A stretch of 45,018 nt of DNA from CAVAVT01 sp963592185 (GTDB lineage: Bacteria; Bacillota; Negativicutes; Selenomonadales; Selenomonadaceae), in assembly GCA_963592185.1 (NCBI GenBank), contig CAVAVT010000006.1:1-45018 (forward strand), written 5' to 3'. The position numbers and the translations under genes are program-made. Of this stretch, positions 34,787-42,135 are shown piece by piece. The notes under the pieces were generated by a model. It searched no databases. It was given only the letters and a program-made list of their open reading frames with translations, and was not told the origin of the DNA. Each line of letters begins with the position of its first letter. The first letter of the stretch is position 1.

Positions 34787-34833
34787 TTGACGGGTTAGCC
34801 CGCCGGTTGTATACTTTTTTTAGGTTGTATAAT
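34787..34833 (+). promoter_or_regulatory. propionate-operon promoter region with tandem 9-bp repeat
   Basis: TTGACG (34787-34792), 17-base spacer, TATACT (34810-34815). The sequence GGTTGTATA occurs twice, at 34805-34813 and 34823-34831, in direct orientation with an 18-base period; the second copy forms another -10 (TATAAT, 34828-34833). It may be either tandem promoters or a repeat operator. Confidence 0.65.
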
Positions 34834-34860
34834 CAGTGTATATTGAAACCATAACTACAA

Positions 34861-34875
34861 ATTATTAAAAATAAT
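34861..34875 (+). repeat. AT-rich palindrome upstream of the CoA-transferase gene
   Basis: ATTATT-AAA-AATAAT, followed by AACAA. It lies downstream of the promoter and 44 bases before the start codon. It loosely resembles AT-rich redox-regulator operators such as Rex sites, but the match to the Rex consensus is weak. Confidence 0.4.
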
Positions 34876-34918
34876 AACAAACGGTTATGATTCACACTGA
34901 AGAAGGAGGATTTTCTAT

Positions 34919-36427
34919 ATGATAGATATTTTAAGCCGTGTGCGCAACAAAGAGCTGCAATCCAAGATTGTAACGGCTGAGGAAGCTGCTGCATACATTA
35001 AGCCAGGCATGAATGTAGGCACCAGCGGCTTTACTCCCTCTGGATATCCCAAAGCTGTACCTACAGCCCTTGCTGAAAGGATGAAAAAGGAACCCTTTAA
35101 GATTAATCTCTGGACAGGGGCATCCACCGGCGAGGAAGAGGACGGAGCATTGGCAGAGGCTCACGGAATTGCTTTCCGTATGCCATATCAGACTAATAAG
35201 GCTCTCCGCAGCGAGATAAATGGCGGCGAAGTAGATTACTGCGACTATCATCTCAGCGAATCTGCACAGCTGGCACGTTACGGCTATGTTGGCGGCGGCA
35301 AGCTGGATGTTGCCATTGTAGAGGCATGTGCCATCACCGAGGAAGGCAATATTATTCCTACAACTTCAATGGGCAATACCGCTTCCTACGTACAGCAGGC
35401 TGACGTGGTAATCGTTGAGGTAAATGTATCTCAGCCATTGGAACTTGAGGGTATGCACGATGTGTATACACCGATTGATCCGCCAAATAGACTTCCTATT
35501 CCTTTGGTGCATGTGGATGACCGCATCGGAACAGAGTATGTTCCCTGCACACCGGAAAAGATAAAGTTCATCGTGCCCTGTGACGTGCAGGATCACACCC
35601 GTTCCTTCGGGGAAATTGATGAAAATTCCAAGAAAATGTCCAAATTCTTTGTTGATTTCCTCATGAATGAAATAAAAGAAGGACGTATGCCGAAGAATCT
35701 GCTGCCGCTGCAGTCTGGCGTGGGCAATGTGGCAAATGCTGTTATTGCTGGATTTGTTGATTCTGACCTCACAGACCTTTCAGTATATACTGAGGTTATT
35801 CAGGACGGCATGTTCGACCTTATTGATGCTGGCAAGCTGAAGTTTGCTTCCGGTACAGCACTTTCACCTTCTCCTGAAGGTCTTGAAAGATTCTACAAGA
35901 ACATCGATGAATACCGCAAGCGTATTATTCTTCGTCCACAGGAAGTAGCAAACAATCCTGAAATTGTGCGCCGTTTGGGAATCCTTGCCATGAACACCGC
36001 TATTGAGGCAGATATCTATGGCAATATCAATTCCACCCATCTCTTTGGAACAAAGATGATGAACGGTATCGGAGGCTCCGGAGATTTTGCCCGCAACGCA
36101 TATCTCACCACATTCTTCACGGTTTCCACTGCGAAGAACGGCGCTGTATCCTCAATAGTTCCTATGTGCTCGCATGTGGATCACACTGAGCATGATGTGG
36201 ATATTATTGTAACCGAGCAGGGATTGGCTGACCTTAGAGGCCTTTCACCTAAAAAGAGGGCATTGGAGATTATCAACAAGTGTGCACATCCGGACTACCG
36301 TCCAATGCTGCTTGATTATTTCAACCGCGCGGATGAAGCTACAAAGCATGCACACACACCTCATATCATGAGCGAGGCACTGTCCTGGCATCAGAGATTT
36401 ATAGAGACCGGCTCCATGAAGAAATAA
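34919..36427 (+). CDS. succinate (propionyl-CoA:succinate) CoA-transferase
   Basis: Class I CoA-transferase of the acetyl-CoA hydrolase/transferase (Cat1/AarC/ScpC) family. In this cluster it most likely moves CoA from propionyl-CoA to succinate, starting and ending the pathway at once without ATP. The 502-residue protein has GTSGFTPSGYPKAVP, GKLDVAIVEACAITEEGNIIPTTSMG, QSGVGNVANAVIAGF (about 267-279), VYTEVIQDGMFDLID with the putative catalytic glutamate (Glu292 by motif alignment), and IIVTEQGLADLRGLSPKKRA. Very strong ribosome site GAAGGAGG. It is the first gene of the propionate operon, 82 bases before the mutase; acetyl-CoA as alternative donor cannot be excluded. Confidence 0.92.
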   Translation: MIDILSRVRNKELQSKIVTAEEAAAYIKPGMNVGTSGFTPSGYPKAVPTALAERMKKEPFKINLWTGASTGEEEDGALAEAHGIAFRMPYQTNKALRSEINGGEVDYCDYHLSESAQLARYGYVGGGKLDVAIVEACAITEEGNIIPTTSMGNTASYVQQADVVIVEVNVSQPLELEGMHDVYTPIDPPNRLPIPLVHVDDRIGTEYVPCTPEKIKFIVPCDVQDHTRSFGEIDENSKKMSKFFVDFLMNEIKEGRMPKNLLPLQSGVGNVANAVIAGFVDSDLTDLSVYTEVIQDGMFDLIDAGKLKFASGTALSPSPEGLERFYKNIDEYRKRIILRPQEVANNPEIVRRLGILAMNTAIEADIYGNINSTHLFGTKMMNGIGGSGDFARNAYLTTFFTVSTAKNGAVSSIVPMCSHVDHTEHDVDIIVTEQGLADLRGLSPKKRALEIINKCAHPDYRPMLLDYFNRADEATKHAHTPHIMSEALSWHQRFIETGSMKK

Positions 36428-36454
36428 GCTGAACATATATAGATAGAGGAGCAA

Positions 36455-36520
36455 ATGGTCTTTTGGGCTTCGGGGAAGTTCCTCCGAAGCAATACAGGAG
36501 GGAAATATTATGAGCAATGA
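36455..36520 (+). CDS. possible 21-codon leader peptide overlapping the mutase start
   Basis: GAGGAG followed shortly by ATG opens a 21-codon frame (MVFWASGKFLRSNTGGKYYEQ-like; 36455-36520) that ends 11 bases inside the mutase gene. It also contains the hairpin GCTTCGG...CCGAAGC (36467-36490). It could couple mutase translation to upstream ribosomes, but it may equally be chance; codon evidence is too short to judge. Confidence 0.25.
   Translation: MVFWASGKFLRSNTGGKYYEQ
36467..36490 (+). promoter_or_regulatory. intercistronic hairpin before the mutase gene
   Basis: GCTTCGG (36467-36473) pairs with CCGAAGC (36484-36490), extended by GGAA/TTCC with one bulge. No T tract follows. It sits 10 bases before the ribosome site CAGGAGGG, and may influence RNA processing or translation. 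Confidence 0.5.
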
Positions 36521-38156
36521 GAAGATTCAGGCTGAGCTGGACGCCTATGTGGCCAGCGTTGAAAAGGCAATTGCACGCTTTCCGGAGCGTGAGCATCTGC
36601 CGGAACAGCGTATATACACTCCTTTGGACATAAAGGATACTGATTATGCTGATGAAATAAGCTTTCCAGGGGTATACCCCTACACCAGAGGCGTTCAGCC
36701 CACAATGTATCGTGGACGTTTCTGGACAATGCGTATGTATGCAGGTTTCTCCACCGCTGAGGAATCCAACAAGCGCTACCGCTATTTGATTGAATCCGGT
36801 GCAACAGGTCTTTCCTGCGCATTCGACCTTCCTACCCAGATTGGTTATGATTCCGATGACCCGATTTCCGAGGGCGAGGTAGGAAAGGTAGGCGTTGCTA
36901 TCGATTCTCTGGCAGATATGGAAATCCTCTTTGACAAGATTGACCTTGGCAAGGTTTCCACCTCCATGACAATCAATGCACCAGCTTCCGTTCTATTGGC
37001 AATGTACATTGCTGTTGCTGAAAAGCAGGGGGTTCCTGCAGACCAGCTTAAGGGAACAATTCAGAATGATATTCTTAAGGAGTATGCGGCACGTGGTACC
37101 TATATTTTCCCACCTCGTCCGTCCATGCGCCTTATTACAAATATATTTGAGTATTGCTCAAAGTATGTACCTAAGTGGAACACCATCTCCATTTCCGGAT
37201 ACCATATCCGTGAGGCTGGCTCCACTGCGGCACAGGAAATTGCATTTACTATTGCTGACGGTATTGCATATGTTGAGGCAGCAATCAAGGCTGGTCTTGA
37301 TGTAGATGCATTTGCAGGACGTCTTTCCTTCTTCTGGAATGCTCATAACAACGTTCTTGAAGAGGTTGCAAAGTTCCGTGCATCCCGCCGTATCTGGGCA
37401 AAGGTTATGAAGGAACGCTTCCATGCAAAGAGCGACAAGTCCATGAAGCTTCGTTTCCACACCCAGACTGCAGGATCCATGCTTACAGCACAGCAGCCTA
37501 ACAACAACATAGTCCGTGTAGCACTGCAGACCGCAGCAGCTGTAATGGGCGGAACCCAGTCTCTCCACACCAATTCCCGTGATGAGGCACTGGCTCTTCC
37601 TACAGAGGAATCTGTTATGATTGCACTCCGTACCCAGCAGATTGTAGCTTATGAAAGCGGCCTTGCTGATGTAATCGATCCTCTTGCTGGCTCCTACTAT
37701 GTAGAGGCTATGACCAACAAGATTGAAAAAGAGGCTATGGAGTACATCCAGAAGATTGACGATATGGGCGGCGCTGTTGCAGCTATTGAGAAGGGCTACA
37801 TCCAGAAGGAAATCCAGGATAGTGCTTACAAGTGGCAGATGGATGTTGAGTCCGGTGCAAAGACCATCGTTGGCGTAAATAAATTTAAAATTGATGAGGA
37901 ACCTCCAAAGAACCTGCTGCGTGTTGATGCTTCTGTTGGCGAAAAGCAGAAGGCAAAGCTGGCTGAAATGAAGGCTGGCCGTGATGCAGCAGCTGTAGAG
38001 GCAGCTCTTGCAGACCTGAAGAAGGCATGCAATGACGAAAATGAAAACCTTATGCCGTATATCCTTGCAGCAGTTAAGACCTATGCAACACTGGGCGAAA
38101 TCTGCGGCGTTATGCGTCAGGTATTTGGTGAATATGAGGCACATGTCAATCTCTAA
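36510..38156 (+). CDS. methylmalonyl-CoA mutase, large (catalytic) subunit
   Basis: This B12-dependent enzyme interconverts succinyl-CoA and (R)-methylmalonyl-CoA. The 548-residue chain is the catalytic TIM barrel only, without the B12 domain, which is encoded by the next gene. Key parts: TMRMYAGFSTAEESNKRY, GLSCAFDLPTQIGYDSDDP, GTIQNDILKEYAARGTYIFPPRPSMR, SISGYHIREAGS (His232), RLSFFWNAHNN and GTQSLHTNSRDEALALPTE. Tyr77 and Arg207 occupy the positions that contact the substrate carboxylate in methylmalonyl-CoA mutase; isobutyryl-CoA mutases have Phe and Gln there, so this is a true methylmalonyl enzyme. Ribosome site AGGAGGG. Split mutases of this kind are less common than the fused form. 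Confidence 0.94.
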   Translation: MSNEKIQAELDAYVASVEKAIARFPEREHLPEQRIYTPLDIKDTDYADEISFPGVYPYTRGVQPTMYRGRFWTMRMYAGFSTAEESNKRYRYLIESGATGLSCAFDLPTQIGYDSDDPISEGEVGKVGVAIDSLADMEILFDKIDLGKVSTSMTINAPASVLLAMYIAVAEKQGVPADQLKGTIQNDILKEYAARGTYIFPPRPSMRLITNIFEYCSKYVPKWNTISISGYHIREAGSTAAQEIAFTIADGIAYVEAAIKAGLDVDAFAGRLSFFWNAHNNVLEEVAKFRASRRIWAKVMKERFHAKSDKSMKLRFHTQTAGSMLTAQQPNNNIVRVALQTAAAVMGGTQSLHTNSRDEALALPTEESVMIALRTQQIVAYESGLADVIDPLAGSYYVEAMTNKIEKEAMEYIQKIDDMGGAVAAIEKGYIQKEIQDSAYKWQMDVESGAKTIVGVNKFKIDEEPPKNLLRVDASVGEKQKAKLAEMKAGRDAAAVEAALADLKKACNDENENLMPYILAAVKTYATLGEICGVMRQVFGEYEAHVNL

Positions 38157-38197
38157 GGCATCAGCCTAGTCAGACTATAGATTTGGAGGTAATTCTA

Positions 38198-38593
38198 ATG
38201 GAAAGCCGTATCAGGGTATTAGTAGCAAAGCCGGGTCTTGATGGTCATGACCGTGGAGCCAAGGTTGTGGCCCGGGCACTTCGTGATGCCGGTTATGAGG
38301 TAATTTATACAGGTCTCCGCCAGACTCCGGAGCAGATTGCCGAGGCAGCTCTGCAGGAGGACGTTGACGTTGTAGCAATGAGCATTCTTTCCGGTGCTCA
38401 TCCACATCTTTTCCCAAAGGTTGTTCAGCTTTTGAAGGAAAAAGGAATGGATGACGTGCTGGTTATCGGCGGCGGCGTTATTCCGGAAGGCGACATCGGA
38501 GCATTGAAGGAAGCTGGAATTGCAGAGGTATTTACCCCTGGAACTCCGACCTCAGCTGTTGTTGATTTCATTAAGGAAAACGTAAAAAAGTAA
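38198..38593 (+). CDS. methylmalonyl-CoA mutase, cobalamin-binding subunit
   Basis: The 131-residue protein is the detached B12-binding domain of the mutase. It carries the DxHxxG motif LDGHDRGAKV, in which His17 is expected to be the lower cobalt ligand, then SILSGAHPHLFPKV and VIGGGVIPEGDI, which line the corrin and nucleotide-tail pocket. ATG at 38198 follows TTGGAGG at the right distance; an in-frame TTG/ATG-like extension upstream is unnecessary. It lies 41 bases after the catalytic subunit, and the two chains are presumed to assemble into one holoenzyme. Confidence 0.94.
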   Translation: MESRIRVLVAKPGLDGHDRGAKVVARALRDAGYEVIYTGLRQTPEQIAEAALQEDVDVVAMSILSGAHPHLFPKVVQLLKEKGMDDVLVIGGGVIPEGDIGALKEAGIAEVFTPGTPTSAVVDFIKENVKK

Positions 38594-38624
38594 TTTAGAT
38601 GCAGGATTACGGGGTAATGCAGGT

Positions 38625-39563
38625 ATGGACATAGCTCAGGAATTATTGAATGGTAATCGCCGTGCTCTTTCAAGAGCCATTACCATGATAGAAAATGAAC
38701 ATGAAGAAGCCACGGAAATAATGAAAAAGCTGTATCCCCATACAGGTAATGCCTATGTAATCGGCATTACAGGACCTCCGGGGGCAGGCAAGAGCACACT
38801 TACGGACAAGCTGGCAAAGGCTTACCGCAAGGCTGGGAAAACAGTAGGAATCATTGCTGTGGACCCCACCAGCCCCTTTTCCGGAGGAGCCATTTTGGGA
38901 GACCGCATACGCATGAACAGCCTCACTCTTGATGAGGGTGTATTCATCCGCAGCATGGGAACCCGTGGCAGCCTTGGCGGACTGTCTCATAAGACAGCAG
39001 ATGCGGTAAAGGCACTGGATGCCTTCGGCAAGGATATAATCTTTGTAGAAACCGTAGGTGTTGGACAGTCCGAGGTGGATATAGTAAAGGCTGCGGATAC
39101 AACCATGGTAATCCTTATCCCGGGAATGGGTGACGATATTCAGGCAATCAAGGCAGGAATACTGGAAATAGGAGACATGTTTGTTGTAAACAAGGCGGAC
39201 CATGACGGGGCAGACAAGCTCGTTATGGAAATAAATATGATGCTGGATTTGGATGGCAATATGACAGACTGGCGTCCGCCAATACAGAAGGTAATTGCAA
39301 GTCAGGGCGAGGGCATTGACGAAGCAATTGCTTTTGCAAAAAAACACAGAGCATATATCACTGAAAACGGCATACTTGCCCAGCGCAGACTGAAGCGCAC
39401 CAGGGACGAGATGCTGGACATTCTTTCAGCTGGTATCAACAGGCACATAAAGAATTCCCTTGTGGAAAGCGGAAAGATGGATGGCTATATTGAGGAAATA
39501 AAGGCCCATAAGACCGATCCGTACACCGTTGTGGGGGATGTGCTTGAGGAAATGCTTAAATAA
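38625..39563 (+). CDS. meaB: methylmalonyl-CoA mutase-associated GTPase MeaB
   Basis: MeaB is a G3E-family GTPase that loads and protects the B12 cofactor of the mutase. The 312-residue protein has the P-loop GITGPPGAGKSTLTDKL (about 47-63), IIAVDPTSPFSGGAILGDRIRM (switch region), FVETVGVGQSEVDIVKAADT (Walker B and the family's ExxGxGQ), and NKADHDGAD (guanine specificity). C-terminal helices serve in dimerisation. Its ribosome site is weak (GCAGG close to ATG), so translation may depend on coupling; it follows the B12 subunit by 31 bases, as expected for a chaperone made with its client. Confidence 0.94.
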   Translation: MDIAQELLNGNRRALSRAITMIENEHEEATEIMKKLYPHTGNAYVIGITGPPGAGKSTLTDKLAKAYRKAGKTVGIIAVDPTSPFSGGAILGDRIRMNSLTLDEGVFIRSMGTRGSLGGLSHKTADAVKALDAFGKDIIFVETVGVGQSEVDIVKAADTTMVILIPGMGDDIQAIKAGILEIGDMFVVNKADHDGADKLVMEINMMLDLDGNMTDWRPPIQKVIASQGEGIDEAIAFAKKHRAYITENGILAQRRLKRTRDEMLDILSAGINRHIKNSLVESGKMDGYIEEIKAHKTDPYTVVGDVLEEMLK

Positions 39564-39590
39564 AGTGAATACTTTTAGGGGGTTATTAGT

Positions 39591-40007
39591 ATGTTCAAGA
39601 TTTTAGGGGTTGACCATATAGGTATCGCTGTTACCAGCCTGGACGAAACCAAGGGCTTTTGGGGAGAGGCACTGGGACTTGACTGCACCGGCGAAGAAGT
39701 CGTTGCTGAGCAGAAGGTAAAGACCAGCTTTAATCCTACACCTAACGGCAGTGAAATCGAGCTTCTGGAAGCTACAGAGGATGACAGCCCAATTGCAAAG
39801 TTCATCGAGAAAAATGGGGGCCGTGGAGGCATTCAGCACATTGCTCTCCGGGTTGATGATATAGAGGCTGCCATTGCAGACCTCCAGGAGAAGGGTGTAC
39901 GCATGATTGACACCAAGCCTCGTTACGGCGCAGGTGGAGCAAAGATTGCCTTTGTACATCCCAAATCCTCCCATGGTGTTTTGCTGGAGCTCTGTCAGCA
40001 CGACTGA
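39591..40007 (+). CDS. mce: methylmalonyl-CoA epimerase
   Basis: Converts (R)- to (S)-methylmalonyl-CoA, linking the mutase to the decarboxylase. The 138-residue protein is a vicinal-oxygen-chelate fold enzyme with the metal ligands in GVDHIGIAVTSLDE (His9), RGGIQHIALRVDDIEAA (His84 region) and GVLLELCQ (Glu). EIELLEATEDDSPIAKFIEKNGGRGGIQH is close to the known epimerases. Ribosome site AGGGGG. It lies 27 bases after meaB. A promoter-like sequence follows it, suggesting that the decarboxylase genes can also be transcribed independently. Confidence 0.94.
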   Translation: MFKILGVDHIGIAVTSLDETKGFWGEALGLDCTGEEVVAEQKVKTSFNPTPNGSEIELLEATEDDSPIAKFIEKNGGRGGIQHIALRVDDIEAAIADLQEKGVRMIDTKPRYGAGGAKIAFVHPKSSHGVLLELCQHD

Positions 40008-40042
40008 GTTTGCAGTATTTAATACTTGGTACTAAAATCAGC

Positions 40043-40071
40043 TTGTGAATTGAGAGAATATGCTGTAAAAT
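40043..40071 (+). promoter_or_regulatory. candidate internal promoter for mmdA
   Basis: TTGTGA (40043-40048) and TAAAAT (40066-40071) are spaced by 17 bases in the 100-base gap before mmdA. It would let the decarboxylase genes be expressed independently of the rest of the cluster. Confidence 0.5.
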
Positions 40072-40107
40072 GTACCTAGGTTCTTAAAGCAGTCTAGGAG
40101 GTAGAAT

Positions 40108-41643
40108 ATGGCTACTGTTCAGGAAAAAATTGAGCTTATGAATGCCAAGAAGGAAAAAATTATGCAGGGCGGCGGTGCTGCACGTGTGGAAAAGCAGCAT
40201 GCCAAAGGCAAAATGACAGCGAGAGAGCGTCTCGAAAAGCTGTTTGATGAAGGTTCCTTCATTGAGCTTGATGCATTCGTAAAGCATCGTTGTACAAATT
40301 TCGGCCAGGAAAAGAAAGAGCTTCCTGCAGAGGGAGTTGTAACAGGCTACGGTACTGTTGACGGCCGTTTGGTATATGCATATGCACAGGATTTCACTGT
40401 AGAGGGCGGATCCCTTGGTGAGATGCACGCTAAGAAAATCTGGAAGGTTCAGGACCTGGCAATGAAGATGGGCGCACCTATCGTTGGAATCAATGACTCC
40501 GGCGGCGCACGTATTCAGGAAGCTGTAGATGCACTTTCCGGCTATGGCGGAATCTTCTACAGAAACACTGCTGCTTCCGGCGTAATTCCCCAGATTTCTG
40601 TAATCATGGGACCATGTGCTGGCGGTGCGGTTTACTCCCCAGCTATCACAGACTTCATTTACATGGTAAAAAATACCAGCCAGATGTTCATTACTGGTCC
40701 TGGCGTTATCAAGACCGTTACCGGTGAAGAAGTTACAGCAGAGCAGCTGGGCGGTGCAATGACCCACAACAACACTTCTGGTGTGGCACATTTTGCAGCA
40801 GATAACGAGGACGACTGCATTGAGCAGATTCGCTACCTCCTGAGCTTCCTCCCCAGCAACAACATGGAAGGCGCTCCGAGATTCGAGTGTACTGATGACC
40901 CGAACCGTATGGACGAGTCACTGAACAGCGTTATACCTGATAATGCAAACATGCCTTATGACATGAAGGATGTTATTCGTTCCATCGCTGATAATGGCGA
41001 GTTCTATGAGGTTCATCAGTATTTTGCAACAAATGTAATTACCTGTTTCGCCCGGTTTGACGGACGTACAGTAGGTATTATCGCAAATCAGCCTAAGATT
41101 ATGGCTGGCTGCTTGGATATCAATGCATCCGACAAGGCTGCACGCTTTATCCGCTTCTGCGATTCTTTCAACATTCCTCTGCTGAATCTGGTTGATGTTC
41201 CTGGCTTCCTGCCTGGCGTAAACCAGGAGTACGGTGGAATCATCCGTCACGGTGCAAAGATGCTCTACGCATACAGCGAGGCAACTGTTCCTAAGGTTAC
41301 TCTTATTACCCGTAAGGCATACGGCGGATCCTACATCGCAATGTGCTGCCGTGAGCTGGGCGCAGATCAGGTTATGTCCTGGCCTTCAGCTGAGATTGCT
41401 GTAATGGGTCCTGCTGGCGCAGCAAACATCATCTTCAAGAGAGAGGATGAAGAGTCCAAGGCTAAGAAATCTGCTGAGTATGTTGACGAGTTTGCAACTC
41501 CGTACAAGGCTGCAGAGCGTGGTTATGTTGATATGGTAATTGAGCCGGCTGAGTCCCGTCCGCTTATCATTTCCGCATTCAATGCCCTTGAAGGCAAGCG
41601 TGAAGCACGTCCAAGCAAAAAGCACGGAAATATACCGTTGTAA
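40108..41643 (+). CDS. mmdA: methylmalonyl-CoA decarboxylase alpha subunit (carboxyltransferase)
   Basis: The alpha subunit transfers the carboxyl group of (S)-methylmalonyl-CoA to biotin, yielding propionyl-CoA. The 511-residue protein is a carboxyltransferase of the crotonase type: KGKMTARERLEKLFDEGSFIELD, VVTGYGTVDGRLVYAYAQDFTVEGGSLGEMHAKKI, GINDSGGARIQEAVDALSGYG and PCAGGAVYSPAITDF form the N-terminal oxyanion hole and CoA site; VPGFLPGVNQEYGGIIRHGAKML and MGPAGAANIIF are in the C-terminal half. Acyl-CoA carboxylase or transcarboxylase beta/12S subunits are very similar, but the neighbours favour methylmalonyl-CoA decarboxylase. Ribosome site AGGAGG. Confidence 0.92.
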   Translation: MATVQEKIELMNAKKEKIMQGGGAARVEKQHAKGKMTARERLEKLFDEGSFIELDAFVKHRCTNFGQEKKELPAEGVVTGYGTVDGRLVYAYAQDFTVEGGSLGEMHAKKIWKVQDLAMKMGAPIVGINDSGGARIQEAVDALSGYGGIFYRNTAASGVIPQISVIMGPCAGGAVYSPAITDFIYMVKNTSQMFITGPGVIKTVTGEEVTAEQLGGAMTHNNTSGVAHFAADNEDDCIEQIRYLLSFLPSNNMEGAPRFECTDDPNRMDESLNSVIPDNANMPYDMKDVIRSIADNGEFYEVHQYFATNVITCFARFDGRTVGIIANQPKIMAGCLDINASDKAARFIRFCDSFNIPLLNLVDVPGFLPGVNQEYGGIIRHGAKMLYAYSEATVPKVTLITRKAYGGSYIAMCCRELGADQVMSWPSAEIAVMGPAGAANIIFKREDEESKAKKSAEYVDEFATPYKAAERGYVDMVIEPAESRPLIISAFNALEGKREARPSKKHGNIPL

Positions 41644-41681
41644 TATGAACATCCTAGAATAAGTTACGTGGAGGAATTTTA

Positions 41682-42071
41682 ATGAAAAAGTTCAATATTA
41701 AAGTTAACGGCATAGCATATGAGGTAGAGGTAGAAGAGGCTGGCAGCACAGCCGCAGCTCCGGCTGCAAGACCTGCTGCTCCCACTCCTGTAGTGGCAGC
41801 TCCGGCTCCTGCAGCAGCACCTGCACCTGCACCGGCTGCAGCTCCGGCACCAGCAGGCGCTGGCGCTATTACAGCTCCTATGCCTGGCAAAATCCTCAAG
41901 ATTAATGTTGAGGTTGGCGCAGCTGTAAAGGCTGGCGACGTTGTTTTGATTCTCGAGGCAATGAAGATGCAGAACGAGATTCAGGCAGCAACTGATGGTA
42001 CTGTAAAGGCTATCAACACCACAGTTGGTGCAAACGTAGCTGTAGGCGAGAGCCTCGTTGTTATCGGCTGA
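41682..42071 (+). CDS. mmdC: biotin carrier (gamma) subunit of methylmalonyl-CoA decarboxylase
   Basis: A 129-residue biotin carrier. After a short N-terminal domain (MKKFNIKVNGIAYEVEVEEA) comes a highly flexible Ala/Pro linker (about 25-62), then a biotinyl domain with the biotinylated lysine in LILEAMKMQNEIQA (Lys95) and GDVVLILEAMK. It accepts the carboxyl group from MmdA. In classical Na+-pumping decarboxylases it delivers CO2 to the membrane beta subunit, but no beta or delta gene lies here. It starts 39 bases after mmdA, ribosome site GGAGG. Confidence 0.93.
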   Translation: MKKFNIKVNGIAYEVEVEEAGSTAAAPAARPAAPTPVVAAPAPAAAPAPAPAAAPAPAGAGAITAPMPGKILKINVEVGAAVKAGDVVLILEAMKMQNEIQAATDGTVKAINTTVGANVAVGESLVVIG

Positions 42072-42085
42072 TAAAAATTAAAAGG

Positions 42086-42116
42086 GCACTCTTCCTATGG
42101 GGAGAGTGCTTTTTTT
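42086..42116 (+). terminator. terminator after the biotin carrier, just before fabK
   Basis: A 10-bp-class stem (42086-42095 with 42099-42109; one mismatch or bulge) is followed by seven T. It ends 20 bases before the fabK start codon. Confidence 0.88.
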
Positions 42117-42135
42117 CAATAAGGGAGGTTTTAGT

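Noticed and set aside
34721..34918. Cobalamin riboswitch before the B12-dependent mutase cluster
   Set aside because: No B12-box-like sequence or suitable long leader was found in the 198-base gap.
41740..41870. Possible simple repeat in the biotin carrier gene
   Set aside because: The GCN/CCN-rich tract encodes the normal Ala/Pro linker of biotin carriers, so it is not a separate repeat element.
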